From Chaetoderma sp. LZ-2023a (Eukaryota > Mollusca > Caudofoveata > Chaetodermatida > Chaetodermatidae): DNA of 64,000 nt. The position numbers were made by a program, and so were the translations under genes. The stretch spans positions 39,233,669 through 39,297,668 of the forward strand of contig CM067373.1 of the NCBI GenBank assembly GCA_034401795.1. The letters are read 5' to 3'. Below, one piece after another: positions 11,946-23,369 of this stretch; within the stretch, counting starts at the first letter, position 1, and every line of letters starts with the position of its first letter. The notes beneath the pieces were generated by a model. That model did no database searches, was not told the DNA's origin, and saw only the letters and a list, made by a program, of their open reading frames with translations.

Positions 11946-13980
11946 CTTCGTAACGCGAAGTAAACAGGTAAATCTAAAAGCGCCGGCGATATTTTGCTAG
12001 TGTGTCGTTGACGTCATAATCTCCCGGTTTCTCGCTCTCGTTGCGAGAAAATGGATGCGCCCGAGCAGTCACGTTTTCGAGCGTTTTGGGCATATTCATT
12101 TTATTATTTCTCGGCAATGGAAAAGTGTATTTTATATTTTTTTGCGGCACCTATTTCGGATTATTGTATATTTTTAGTTGACTTATTCCCGATTTTCACT
12201 GGAATTTCCCTTTAAGCGCCCAAACCTATCTTCCGTAGCAAGAGAGTTGAATCAAAGCCCCACCAATCGTCTCTGAGGTAATGATGGTGTCAGCTATAGA
12301 CAAGTTATTCCGGACATGGAAGGGCGGGGATGTTACATAACTGGCATTGATATAAATACCTCACTGTCTACGATGCGCGTGGCTCTAACCGTGTAATACA
12401 AGGAAAATGAATCAGATCATTTCCCGGTTAATCCACTATCTGAGCATGACCCCACAGACCGATATATAAATGGTTAGACAGTAGACTTGTTTATTCAAGA
12501 AATTGGATACATTGGATTACATGTGCGATATGCGATGATTAGCTGGCTGGCTGACGATCATTGAAGTCTATAATTATAGCGCGTGATTCTGACCACACCC
12601 AAAACAGGGGTGGTTGCGCTATTAAATAGATACAGGCGGCTCATAAGCCCACAACGATTCAGAAATGGCAATGGCGTATCTACATGGAGGTGCACATGAT
12701 AGCGGGTGGACGGAGCTAGCTGCGGCGTAACTTGTCCAAATTTTTGTGAGGAGCATTGTTCCTCCTAAACTTACCAAAAAATTGAAGAAAAACTTATTTG
12801 CCCATATTATTTTCAAAATTTCTATCATAACAACTGCAATAAATGGGGTTTCAGGAAATTCCTTTATTTTATGAAGATTCTGAAGATACGTATGTTCTGA
12901 AATTGTCCAAAATAAAGGGAAATTTTCCACTGTTTGCCCACTGAGAATAGTCTTGGAATAGCCACTTGCGTACAGATATTATAATCAGCCAGTGATTAGA
13001 TTTTACGCGCGCGTGATGACTGGTTGGTGGCGTTAGAGCGATACCTGGTTGGTTGTGCGTGCACGATATTCAGGTTGAACTGCTGGCTGGCATAATAAAC
13101 ACTCGCGCTTTATGAAGCTAAGTTTTTTTCCAGATGTCTGATGATCTGATCTGAAATTAATCCCGCTTCATGTGCTCGTCTTATTTCTTGTTTGTTTGCC
13201 TTGTTTGTTTGGGGGAAGTGAGATGTTTTCACACGTGCTCATGGTAACCAGGCTGGTCTGGATAACTCTCCGGACAATAAACTGGATGTTTCCCTCAAAG
13301 GTCGCCTGGTCAGTGAGTTATTCTGGTCAGTTTATTCGGGAATGCTGTGCCATTGAGTTTTGACAAACGTTAAGAATCTTACTACGAGTGCTAGAGATGA
13401 GGATAACATATTCTTATCGCTTATCTTAGACTGATATAGATTTCAGTTTTTATACATCTGCTTCTATGAATAAGTTCGAAAAACTAATTTCGAGGACCCA
13501 ATTAAATCGCTGCACTGCTCAATTACATTGGTGTAAGATTGTCATTTCCAAACGTCAAGTGTATAGGCCTAATTCGATTACAATATGGCGGCAGTTACAC
13601 ACTGAAAATAACAATCGCAGAGTCGCAGTAATATTGTTGAGGATGGACAACATTTGTTATGATGATGAAGACGGAGATAGGGATATTGGATTAGAAGATG
13701 ATATCAATGCCCCATTTGCGTCTTTAAATTTCCCACTCTATCAGAAAACGTCATCTTGGTTTACCTGTCTAGGTATGGGCGCACATTTAGGCCTTTATCA
13801 TCCTCGCTCGACGCGAGAACACTCACGTCATCACTATCAAATTTCCCATTTATCGGAAGTAACGGGAGGGACGCCATTCTGTTGGGGGCTACTTTAACAT
13901 TACGAGAAATGGGCCGTGAAACCCTAATTACATTTTCGTCACTATCTTATGAAGGCAAAGAAACGTAGGCCTTTGACCCC
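11946..13980. other. Gene-free stretch
   Basis: No gene is recognised. It includes CpG-rich sequence at about 11985-12070 and a series of short TGGCTGGCTG-like tracts at about 12540-13090. The ORF at 13466-13897 (143 codons, plus strand) has ordinary composition but matches no family I know and lacks supporting context. Confidence 0.35.
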
Positions 13981-14065
<85 letters not shown>

Positions 14066-14150
14066 GGAGGAGGGAGGGTGGGAGGGAGGAGGGAGAGAGA
14101 GAGGAAGGGAGGGAAGAGGGGGGATGGGAGGGGGGCGGAGAGAGAGGGAG

Positions 14151-14238
<88 letters not shown>
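13981..14238 (+). repeat. (GA)n tract, left of the TIR element
   Basis: A GA dinucleotide microsatellite with interspersed GGGA blocks at 14065-14150. It continues on the far side of the 14243-14843 element, so that element appears to be inserted in one long GA tract. Arg/Glu-repeat ORFs across it are artefacts. Confidence 0.95.
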
Positions 14239-14242
14239 CTTA

Positions 14243-14843
14243 TTTTACCGTAATTCCGGGGGCATTTTCACGTCTAGACCCTACACTCTGGGGACATGCT
14301 TGGATTATGGGGACAATGCCCTGTCCCCACAATTACGGTAGCTCAAACGATCGGGATAAGAGTGAAACGTCCAAAAAATGTATTTTGAATTTGTGTCCCC
14401 ACAATTCATGTTTTTCAATTTTTTTACGTTTTTTCATTTCTCTCACCTTCTCTCACATTGAAATGTCCCCACAAAATTATCTCACATTCTCATGTAAAAA
14501 AAAATAAGGCACGAGGCATACGAACGTGTGATATGATAAACACTCACGTGCACAGACTAGACGGCGGTGTAATCTCCCATCCACATACTGCTGCTACTGC
14601 ATGGACTGCCAATCAGAGAGTATGTCCCCGCAGTGTTTCTCACATTTGTGGGGACTCTCTCACTAGGCCCCCGCTCTGCATGGGGATCGTCCCCACGATG
14701 TTCTCTCACTTTTTCAAGTTAATGGTAATAATCGCTATCCCTCTTAGAAGTATTTTTTGTTTTACCAACACACACAGAAACACGATGGAATTGAAAATAA
14801 AAAGATGAGAGAAAAAAGTGATGTCCCCACAGTTACGGTAAAA
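14243..14843. mobile_element. 601-bp TIR element (TTTTACCGTAA ends) inside a GA tract
   Basis: The left end TTTTACCGTAATTCCGGGGG and the right end GTCCCCACAGTTACGGTAAAA are imperfect inverted repeats. GTCCCCAC-type motifs recur inside the element on both strands (near 14310, 14395, 14465, 14625, 14655 and 14690). It carries no transposase. Both flanks are GA microsatellite. Confidence 0.65.
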
Positions 14844-14847
14844 CCGT

Positions 14848-14918
<71 letters not shown>

Positions 14919-15005
14919 AGAGGGAGAGGGAGAGAGGGAGGGAGGGAGGGAGGGAGGGAAGGAGGGAGGGAGGGAGGGAGGGAGAGAGGGAGAGAGGGAG
15001 GGAGG

Positions 15006-15063
<58 letters not shown>
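14848..15063 (+). repeat. (GA)n / (GGGA)n tract, right of the TIR element
   Basis: Microsatellite of GA with a central GGGA block (14910-15010). Ser-Leu and Arg-Glu ORFs here are artefacts of the repeat. Confidence 0.95.
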
Positions 15064-15066
<3 letters not shown>

Positions 15067-15319
15067 CTATCGGAAATAACAGGAAATACTTTACAGCCAC
15101 CAAGAGTTTGTGACGTTGAAAGTGGAACCAGAAATTGGCTATTGAGATTTTCCCACTGATGAAGTGTATAGCTGATTAACTACGTGACCAGGAAAGCATC
15201 ATCCCTCGTTCACACGCACGCATGCACATGCATTTATCCAGAGGGACAACCTCACCCCACCACTCAATGTATCCTGCCACCTCAACTACCAGCCTAAATA
15301 TTCTGGATTTACGCATTGA
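15063..15319 (+). repeat. 257-bp dispersed repeat (inverted partner at 49306-49562)
   Basis: This segment, from AGCTCTATCGGAAATAAC to ..GGATTTACGCATTGA, is very close to the reverse complement of 49306-49562. The partner lies within or next to a minus-strand Gag-like ORF (48576-49403), so this copy is probably part of the same retrotransposon family in sense orientation. Confidence 0.75.
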
Positions 15320-16110
15320 GGTACGTAAGCACACAATCATAGATTATGTAAGCACACCCTCATAGAAGTGCGCACGCACGCACTTATAGACGTACGTAAG
15401 CACGCACTCATAGAAGTACGCAAGCACGCACTAATAGACGTACATAGGCACGCACGCATAGACGTACATAAGCACGCACTCATAGACTTACGTACGCACA
15501 TGCTCCTAGATGTACGTAAGCAGGCACTACTAGACGAAAGTATGCACACACTCATAGACGTACGTAAGCACGCACTCTAAGACGTACGTAAGCACACAAT
15601 CAAAGACTATGTAAGCACACACTCATAGACTATGTGAGCACGCACTCATAGACGCCCGTACGCACACACTCTTAGACGTACGTAAGCACACAAGCATAGA
15701 TTATGTAAGCACACACTAATAAACGTGCGCACGCATGCACTCATAGATGTACGTAAGCACGAACTCACGGACGTACATAAGCGCGCATTCCTAGACCCAC
15801 CTAATCACACACTCATAGACGTACGGAAGCACACATTCATAGACTTACGTACGCACATTCTCCTAGACGTACGTAAGCACGCATATCCTAGACCTACCTA
15901 AGCACACACTCATAGAGGTACGGTCGACGGAAGCACCCACACTTAGACTACGTACGCACGTACTCATAGGCATACGTAAGCACGCCCTCATAGAAGTACG
16001 TAAGCGCGCACTCATAGACGTACATAAGCATGCACGCATAGACGTACATAAGTGCGCACTCATAGACGTACACAAGCACGCACGCATAGACGTACGTAAG
16101 CCCGCAAACA
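15320..16110. repeat. 24-bp minisatellite
   Basis: More than 30 imperfect units of about 24 bp follow the pattern CATAGACGTACGTAAGCACG plus CACT. Because 24 is divisible by three, several frames stay open and give an 8-residue repeat (for example IDVRKHAL), producing ORFs on both strands. These are not interpreted as genes. Confidence 0.85.
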
Positions 16111-16194
16111 CGCTTGGCCAAACAGCCATGATTATAGGTAGATGAATCCGCGGATGTAAGGACAAATAGTTTATTTCATGAATCGTAGGTGATC

Positions 16195-16315
16195 ATTTGG
16201 CATAGGCCTCAGTGATCTATAATATTTGACCTCAGTGATCTATAAATCGGCATATTTGAGATATAGGCTTCAGTGATCTATAAATCAGCATATTTGACAT
16301 ACATGCCTCAGTGCC
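16195..16315. repeat. Short tandem repeat, roughly 40-50 bp unit
   Basis: About three units are built around CTCAGTGATCTATAAATC followed by GCATATTTGA. Confidence 0.6.
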
Positions 16316-16458
16316 TGTGGGTTAATGTAATGACGGAATGTCTAGTTTTACTTGAAAATTCAAAGTTCACTTGATGATATGACAGCTGCGGGTCGGCTTT
16401 TCGCCATAAATTTCTTATCTATAAAGGCACTCATGTTTGATTGACCAGATGCCACAAC

Positions 16459-16535
16459 CCACCACCACCACCACCACCACCACCACCACCAACAACAACA
16501 ACAACGGCAACGACGACAACGACAACAATAACGTT
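16459..16535 (+). repeat. (ACC)n/(AAC)n trinucleotide tract
   Basis: A CCACCACC run passes into AACAACAAC and ACGACAACGAC. Poly-Pro/Thr and poly-Trp ORFs over it are artefacts. Confidence 0.9.
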
Positions 16536-16611
16536 GAATCCACATTTCGGCCATACATTCGTGAGTATTTTGACAATCCTTCAAATGGTGGCACAATTTT
16601 CCAAATCTGCC

Positions 16612-16940
16612 GTGTTTATCCGCATGGCCGCAGAGCTACGTTGACGGGTGTATATCTGGATGGTCTCAGAGCTACGTTGACGGGTGTATATCTGGATGGT
16701 TGCCGAGCTACGTTGACGGGTGTATATCTGGATGGTCGCAGAGTTACGATCGGTGTATATCAGGACGGTAGCAGGTCTACTCTGACCGGTGTATATCCGG
16801 ACTGTAGCAGGTCAATTATGACTGGTGTATATCTGGATGATAGCTGATCTATTCTGGTCGGTGTATATCTGGACGGTAGCAGGTCTCTTGTGACAGGTGC
16901 ATATCTTGATGGTAGCCGATCTATTCCGACTGGTATACAT
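16612..16940 (+). repeat. 36-bp minisatellite
   Basis: About nine units of the pattern GTGTATATCTGGATGGT.GC followed by AGAGCTACGTTGACGG lie in tandem. The period of 36 keeps one frame open, giving a 12-residue repeat (GVYLDGRRATLT) in the 136-codon ORF at 16437-16847. No flanking coding features support a real gene. Confidence 0.8.
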
Positions 16941-17600
16941 AGCAGTATATGTATTACGTAGCATGCCGCATTTCCTGAAGAGTTATGTACATGTCTGGTT
17001 ACTATCCTGAAGCTTTTCGTATCCACGATTCCCCATTTCTTACATTTTCGCAGAATATAAAGATAGACTCCAAATAGTCGTCTTGTTATATCTATAGATA
17101 CATCAGCTGCTGGCACGGCGATCTGCCAGATCATGATCTGGGATTGGAGGATATCTACCAAGTATTATATCTGTGGATACATGGGGGGAGGGGGCGCTAT
17201 GGGGATACACTATGGGAGAGGAAAAACCTGGGGGCGGGGGGGGGGCGTCAACCCCCCCCCCCCCCTTGCGCCATCCTTGCACCCCACCCGGTTCCTACTC
17301 ATATACACGTCTACTGTTCTGAGCGAACATGATTGATTAAAGTGTTTATACAATGGTATAGCGCACGAGACGAGCTCGAGACGCTGCCATGCAATGATAG
17401 ATCATGTGTATATAGAACGTATTTATATATAGTCTCTAGGACGCAGGTGTGTCTGATAACTCACAATTCGTCAAGTTATGGCTCATATCTCATCAATATA
17501 AACTGTAGAGAACACACGAACATATAAACCTCACTCGCGAACACTTGTACATACTCCCTTCATGGGCATGCCATAAGAAAGCCTTCTGATAACGGACATC
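16941..17600. other. Gene-free stretch with G and C runs
   Basis: No gene is seen. A run of GGGGCGGGGG followed by CCCCCCCCCC lies at 17232-17265 and could form a hairpin or G-quadruplex. Confidence 0.4.
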
Positions 17601-17785
17601 TTTAACCCTTTAATGACTAAATTTGTTTAAAAATTAAAATATTTACTTATTAAATGTCCATTTGCATGCCAAGAGAAGACTGTCTTTGAAAATGTAACAC
17701 TCGAATGACTGGCTCGGTTATCGACATTCCACACGACCAATACCGAGGCCGCTTTTGGCCGGTTTAGTCGTGAAATGGTTAAGGG
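17601..17785. mobile_element. MITE family D, copy 2
   Basis: The left end TTTAACCCTTTAATGACTAA and the right end GGTTTAGTCGTGAAATGGTT AAGGG are imperfect inverted repeats. Internal blocks are shared with 11783-11945 (opposite orientation) and 38070-38293. Confidence 0.6.
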
Positions 17786-17932
17786 CCAGTTAAAGTGTCA
17801 ATACCATAATATATGTGGCGTTTGGTATCATAATTGGTCTTTCACTAGCCTACTTATTGTACATGCTATTGGTGTTTGGATCAGGATTTTGGAGCGTGGT
17901 TGAAATGTTTTAACCTTCCGGTTGTGTTATTT

Positions 17933-19113
17933 CTAAATCACGTCTGGATGGCGCCGTACCGGCAGTAGTTGCTCTTGGTGACAAACAGAACTAAATGATG
18001 TCGGGGGTGGCACCCCACCAGCAGTAGTTGCCCTTGGTGACCATGCGAGCTAAATCACGTCTGGATGGCACCACACCAGCAGTAGTTTCCCTTGGTGACA
18101 AAGCGAGCTAAATCACGTCTGGATGGCACCACACCAACAGTAGTTGCCATTGGTGACACACAGAGCTAAATCACGTCTGGATGGCACCATACCAGCTGTA
18201 GTTTCTCTTAGTGATAAGGCGAGCTAAATCACAGCTGGATGGCACCACACCAGCAGTAGTTTCTCTTGGTGACAAGACGAGCTAAATCACGTCTGGATGG
18301 CACCCCACCCCACCAGCAGTAGTTGCCCTTGGTGACAAGGCGAGCTAAATCATGTCTGGAGGGCACCCCACCAGCAGTAGTTGCCCTTGGTGACAAGGCG
18401 AGCTAAATCACGTCTGGCTGTCACCACACCAGCAGTAGTTTCTCTCGGTGACAAAGCGAGCTAAATCACACTCTGGATGGCACCACAACAGCAGTAGCTG
18501 CATTTGGTGGCAAGGGGAGCTAAATCACGTCTGGATGGAACCACACCAGCAGAAGTTTCACTTGGTGACAAACAGAGCTAAATCACGTCTGGATGGCACC
18601 ACACAAGCAGTAGTTCTGTTGGTGACAAGGCGAGCTAAATCATGTCTGGAGGGCACCACACCAGCAGTAGTTTCTCTTGGTAACAAGGTGATGAGCTCAA
18701 TCACATCTGGATGTCACCACACCAGCAGTAGCTGCATTTGGTGGCAAGGGGAGCTAAATCACGTCTGGATGGAACCACACCAGCAGAAGTTTCACTTGGT
18801 GACAAACAGAGCTAAATCACGTCTGGATGGCACCACACAAGCAGTAGTTCTGTTGGTGACAAGGCGAGCTAAATCATGTCTGGAGGGCACCACACCAGCA
18901 GTAGTTTCTCTTGGTAACAAGGTGAGCTCAATCACATCTGGATGTCACCACACCAGCAGTAGTTTCTCTTGATGACAAGGCGAGCTAAATCACATCTGGA
19001 TGGTACCACACCAGCAGCAGTTTCTCTTGGTGACAAGGCGAGCTAAATGACGTCTGGATGGCACCACGACAGCAGTAGTTGGCCTTGGTGACAAACAGGG
19101 TTTAATCACGTCT
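17933..19113. repeat. 58-60 bp minisatellite with a higher-order repeat
   Basis: About 20 units contain AAATCACGTCTGGATGGCAC, CACCAGCAGTAGTT and CTTGGTGACAAGGCGAGCT. Two blocks starting at 18501 and 18735 share the same series of variant units, so a 234-bp four-unit block has been duplicated. The 174-codon ORF at 18448-18972 is a product of this repeat. Confidence 0.85.
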
Positions 19114-19115
19114 GG

Positions 19116-19392
19116 TGTAGCTTGCGGGCTATCGTCGGGTCATTCCGGTATGAAGTACCCGCCCATTGCGCCACACGTGCATGACGAACGAGGGGGCTGG
19201 TTAGCTCCGAGTCTCGGGGTTCCGGATCCCGTGGGACGTTACTCCACGAAATACATAGACCAGCTCATAAGGCCGGTGGAACTCAAGCATTCCGGTGGGA
19301 TCGTGCGACCATTGCCGCCACCGCCAAGATTAAACTGCATGGTGTCATCCCAACTATCTGTGTCTTTCCATGTTAATTTAAACTACGGAGAA

Positions 19393-19489
<97 letters not shown>

Positions 19490-19794
19490 GTGTGTGTATA
19501 TATAAAGAGAAATAACAGTTGGTCAAACAAGGGTAGATCGTTTGAAAGTGAATGAGCATATACTATAATACATAAAATAGAGCTAGCTAATGTACTTTGA
19601 ACGTTGGGTCGCTGGAGGTACCACGCGGTTTCGTAAATCCGCAGAGGTATCCGCACAACGAGGGCACTGATTAACTTAATATAAGCTATTAAACCTTCAT
19701 GATACAAATGGAAAAAAGACTCCTGATGTTACGAGAGGGATATGCCTCGCGCAGGCCCTGGTTACCTAGATGCTACTTGTTGGTGCGAGAGGTA
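19116..19794 (-). mobile_element. Older inverted LTR, first part (interrupted)
   Basis: Read on the minus strand this is the 3' end of an LTR of the same family as 19799-23367, but clearly more diverged. It starts with TGTAGCTTGCGGG, the complement of the family's ..GAGCTACA end. It shares the GGCCGGTGGAACTCAA..CATTCCGGTGGG block (19270-19305) and the GGTACCAC..GAGGTATCC..TTAATATAAG blocks (19617-19690). An (AT)n expansion lies inside it. The full element at 19799-33368 is inserted here, and the older LTR resumes at 33373. Confidence 0.8.
19394..19486. repeat. (AT)n microsatellite
   Basis: A pure TATATA run of about 90 bp lies inside the older inverted LTR. Tyr-Ile ORFs here are artefacts. 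Confidence 0.95.
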
Positions 19795-19798
19795 ATAG
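19795..19798 (+). other. Left target-site duplication (ATAG)
   Basis: ATAG directly precedes the TGTAG start of the 5' LTR. The same four bases follow the 3' LTR at 33369-33372. The flanks are continuous parts of the older inverted LTR, which supports a true insertion. Confidence 0.75.
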
Positions 19799-19799
19799 T

Positions 19800-19862
19800 G
19801 TAGTTCGGATCGACCGGTCGGATACCGGCCGTACCAGCTGAGCTGGCTACGCGCCGCACATC
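19800..19862 (-). other. tRNA-like A/B-box sequence at the LTR edge (antisense)
   Basis: Read on the minus strand, the LTR terminus contains TAGCCAGCTCAGCTGGTACG, resembling a tRNA D-arm/A box, and GGTCGATCCGAA, resembling a B box. They are closer together than in a real tRNA. The same sequence opens the 3' LTR (30022-30085). It may be a tRNA-derived relic or an unusual structured terminus. No functional tRNA is proposed. Confidence 0.35.
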
Positions 19863-20313
19863 CTGGATTTGTTTCCTGAACACGCCCCTCTGGGTAGAGC
19901 CATAAGCGTATATAGGCCTATGGGAGAGATAGCGTGTCGAAAAACGACTAAGTTCGTTAAGACGCATGATGCGCATGCGCGCTAGGACGCTGTTTATATG
20001 GAGCGCGTAGTTACGACCTAGATAGGATGGCGCTTTTAGTGTACCGAGATGGTACCCTGTAATCCTTATTGATTGCCTGTTCCCGTTAAAACTGACATTA
20101 ATCTAGACCAGAATTCAACGGGCGTTTCAAATCTGAGAAATGGCTGAGTTATCCAGGGAAAACTCTTCATGATTATCTTCAAAATATTGCCGTGCCGTCA
20201 TAACCACGTGGACGCAAAGCTTCTAGAATGTTCTAGAACGTTCGACTGCGCTATTATTAGCTGCACGCTGATTGGCTCTTGCTCGAACGATGATTGGATG
20301 AAGCCTGCGCCTG

Positions 20314-20337
20314 TGACGTCACGAGGAGTATAAAAGG
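20314..20337 (+). promoter_or_regulatory. LTR promoter: CRE plus TATA box (5' LTR)
   Basis: A perfect palindromic CRE, TGACGTCA (20314-20321), is followed 15 bp later by TATAAAAGG (20329-20337). Upstream lie ATTGG motifs (inverted CCAAT, near 20270 and 20292). Transcription would be expected to start about 30 bp downstream of the TATA box. Confidence 0.7.
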
Positions 20338-23300
20338 AGAAGAGATCCAGTGATCGAGAGCATCCTCGGCCAGGGGCCGAACAGGTTGGATCTGTACCAG
20401 CTACTACAAGCGCGACAGACAATATGCGTCTTCCTTCGCTATGTATCAGGTTTTTATCCCGTAGCGTGCAGTTCTCCAACCCACCGCACTAAAACAATTT
20501 TCTAACTCCCCATTTATGGGAGTAATTTGGGACTTCTGATAATTGTTCACGAGTACTAACAGCTACATTCGGAACACAAATTTGCGGTGAGGCCTTTACG
20601 GCCTGAATGTGTGAGTCCACAGATGTAAACACGGGATGATCTTTGATGGATTACTTGCCAGATCTGCCGGCCATGCCTAAAAGTGGTATTTCAATCGCCG
20701 CCGCACACATATCGTGTCGGTTCTTTCAACTTTCGACCGCAGCAAGTAAACTCTGCCCGGTGCATCTTCAGAGCTGGCTGATGTACCCAGCACCGTGAAG
20801 CTTTGTTTTGTATCCTCGTTTGTCTCTGACAACCCCCGCTAGTGATGGGTTGTTTACATCTTCCATCCATGCCATCGGTGTATAGGAACTTTCTTCACCA
20901 CGTAGTACTATCGTATCTTTTACTGACTGCTCGTTAGACATTCTATTAGGCCTACAGCACTAAGCGATGTACTCCTCCCACCATGAGTGTTCTTGCGGAA
21001 GTCTTGTTTGCGGAAAACAGCTTGCAGGAACCAACCTGCGGGAACTTTCCAGCTTCCGGAGAGCGCATCATTTCATGTCGACTACGGATCGACGTATCAA
21101 TTTCAGTAACATGGTAGTCTAACTTAGGAATGACTACCAAGTATTCAAGTAACTATACTTCACCATTTAATTATTTCTCTACATAGGTTTTGTTAATTAT
21201 ATTGTATCCGCAATAACGGTCTCGATGACTAAAAGGAACCGTAACGGTCTTAGGACCGCTTGGTATAATTTCTGTATTTGTTGATAATTATTCTCATTTT
21301 CCTCAATGTGTTGCTAACCGCACTATAGTAGGTTCGTTAACCTGTACTGTTATATATATCTTGATCATTTGACGCCGTATTGATTGTTCTGGTTAGATTA
21401 TGTATATATATGGCCAGTGGCCATCCGTTCATATGTTTTGTTTATTCATAGAAAATATAGGACTGCAGTGCACGTAGGAAACACTATACAGCAACACTTA
21501 TATATGCAACACTTTCTCCCGCCACCAACAATTTTTCACTGAGGTCGCTGTCCGTGCTATAACTCTGTTTAGCCCGGTATGCTACCGACTAAACCTTTTC
21601 TATTCAGCTCAATAGGATAGGTTCAAAATGATTAGAGACACTTTCTTCATTACATACTGTGTAATATACTCTTCTCTTCCGGTAGTTCGATAATCTAGCC
21701 CCCCACTCCGCTAAGACTCATAAGTAAGATTTTGTCTCTCTTCGTGTTCCACTCAGCCTTGTGGGTTCTTAATTGTTTGGATGTCCCCATCCGCACCATG
21801 GGCTGATCCGACTCTGGAAAACTATTGGGGTTTCCGAGCGGTGATGGCTAGGGTGTGGTGTCACATACACATTCCCGTGTATCTTCGGATACTTAGTAGT
21901 TAGCACTTTAAGCCAATGTAGGAAAGCACTGCGAAAACACATGTATTAATTATTATCTTATTTACTGACAATCCTCCCGCACTGCAGTGCAAAACTGGCA
22001 ACTTGTATATCAACCTAATGACAGGTAAAACGGTTAGTTCCATAGGACCCGGTGACGGGCGAGATGCGCATTCCCACCAAATTCTGTTAAAATGTCTGGG
22101 CATGATATTTAGATCTGCCATGCCCTTGCGGGAAGGACATTTACGGTGGGAATTCGTCTCTCTTACCCCCACCATAACGATAGGAGAAATGGTCTAATAA
22201 CGCTTTTGTGAAATGCAACCCATGTCTTGTAATGTTTTATGTGGTTGCGGGGTGGGATGACCGGATTCTTATCCAGTTCGGAGATCCTGCTATGTATCAT
22301 GTATGAGCGCTGTCTCTAGTATTGATGTCTTGGGGCATCTGTTCTCCGTGACAGCCATGTCTAATAGCTAGGTAGATATCAGCCAGTTGCGGCCTAAACT
22401 AATTCTCATTCTAAAAACAACTAAAAGGAATTAAGCAAAGCAGAAGGCCCGCCGAAATAAAGTGGCAACTACTAATACAGCAAACCTAGAACTACATAAG
22501 ACGGTGACAAGGGAATCCATCGGGAATCCTCCATCCCGTCTTCACGTCAAGCAGTGCGCATCCCTATAGTCATAATCTCACTAGGTATGGTCCTTTCTTT
22601 CTAAAGCATTTTTGATTGAAGTATTAGGGTAGGCCCATTTTTACCTGCCTTTCTTCTCCCGCTTTAAGCAGTGGCGACACCTTCCTGAGATGGAGGCCCG
22701 CGTGAGGCACTTGCCTCTTGCAAGGATTCAGTGACAACGGTCCATGCCAGGATAATACTCCTCACCCAAAACTTGCATTAGGAGTAGTGCCTGCGTGAGG
22801 CACATCACTTTTCGTCTGAGATAACCTTCTTCCTTTCATCTTAGAGGTATAATAACTTATATTAAATTAACTAGTTAAGTCTCATGTACGGGAGCTTCCC
22901 TTGCAGGGATACTTCTGTGGACCTACGAGTCTGTGTGGTACCTCCCCGAGGGCCCCATGTTTAAAAGTTCATGTCTCGTATTTTCGTATGCTCTTATTGT
23001 AGTTTTATCGAGCGTATTTTTAATTGCTTAGGTAAACTCATTGTATAGACTTATATTTTTAGGTCACCAAATCAAATCTTGTAAGTCCATAGATCAGGAA
23101 ATTGCTATGGACAGGCATACTGGTGACACAAACTCATGGGATGAGACCGTTGTGTTTAACATTCGTGACGATGGTCGCACGGCCCCACCGGAATGATTGA
23201 GTTCCACCGGCCTTAGGAGCCGGTTTTTGTTTCCCGCAGGGCAGTCTCGTACAAGGTCCATCACCCCGAGACCGGATGCTAACCAGCATCATCACCCGTC

Positions 23301-23369
23301 CTGCACTTGCAGTGCAGCGAGTCGACTTAATACACTGGAACGGCCCGACACTGCCCAGCGAGCTACAAG

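Larger units (their letters stand above)
19799..23367 (+). repeat. 5' LTR (3569 bp)
   Basis: It starts TGTAGTTCGG and ends GAGCTACA, so its ends are short inverted repeats TGTAG/CTACA. It carries a promoter block (20314-20337) about 515 bp in, leaving roughly 3.0 kb of R/U5-like sequence after the predicted start of transcription. About 250 bp at roughly 20535-20787 is absent from the 3' LTR. Short ORFs inside, such as the minus-strand frame at 21900-22175, also occur in the 3' LTR, but the repeat identity alone explains that. Confidence 0.85.

Noticed and set aside
11932..12215. piggyBac-like MITE with TTAA-flanked AGGG..CCCT ends
   Set aside because: The left TTAAAGGG is better explained as the end of MITE family D (compare 17601-17620), so the pairing may be chance.
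13466..13897. 143-codon ORF
   Set aside because: No recognisable domain or context. It could be chance, and I cannot support it as a gene.
13949..15113. Arg/Glu-rich and Ser/Leu-rich ORFs of over 100 codons
   Set aside because: They are produced by GA/CT dinucleotide tracts.
15320..16110. CRISPR-like regular spacing of repeats
   Set aside because: Units are contiguous, imperfect 24-bp tandem repeats with no unique spacers, in a eukaryotic context. It is a minisatellite.
16437..16847. 136-codon ORF with a 12-residue repeat
   Set aside because: It is made of the trinucleotide tract plus the 36-bp minisatellite.
18448..18972. 174-codon ORF with internal repeats
   Set aside because: It is a translation of the 58-bp minisatellite. 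There is no conserved start, promoter or splice context.
19800..19862. Functional tRNA gene
   Set aside because: A-box and B-box-like motifs are present, but the spacing is too short and no full cloverleaf can be drawn by eye.
21900..22175. 91-codon minus-strand ORF conserved at 31893-32168
   Set aside because: Conservation follows from the two LTRs being copies of one sequence. The same holds for the overlapping plus-strand frame, so it is not evidence of coding.
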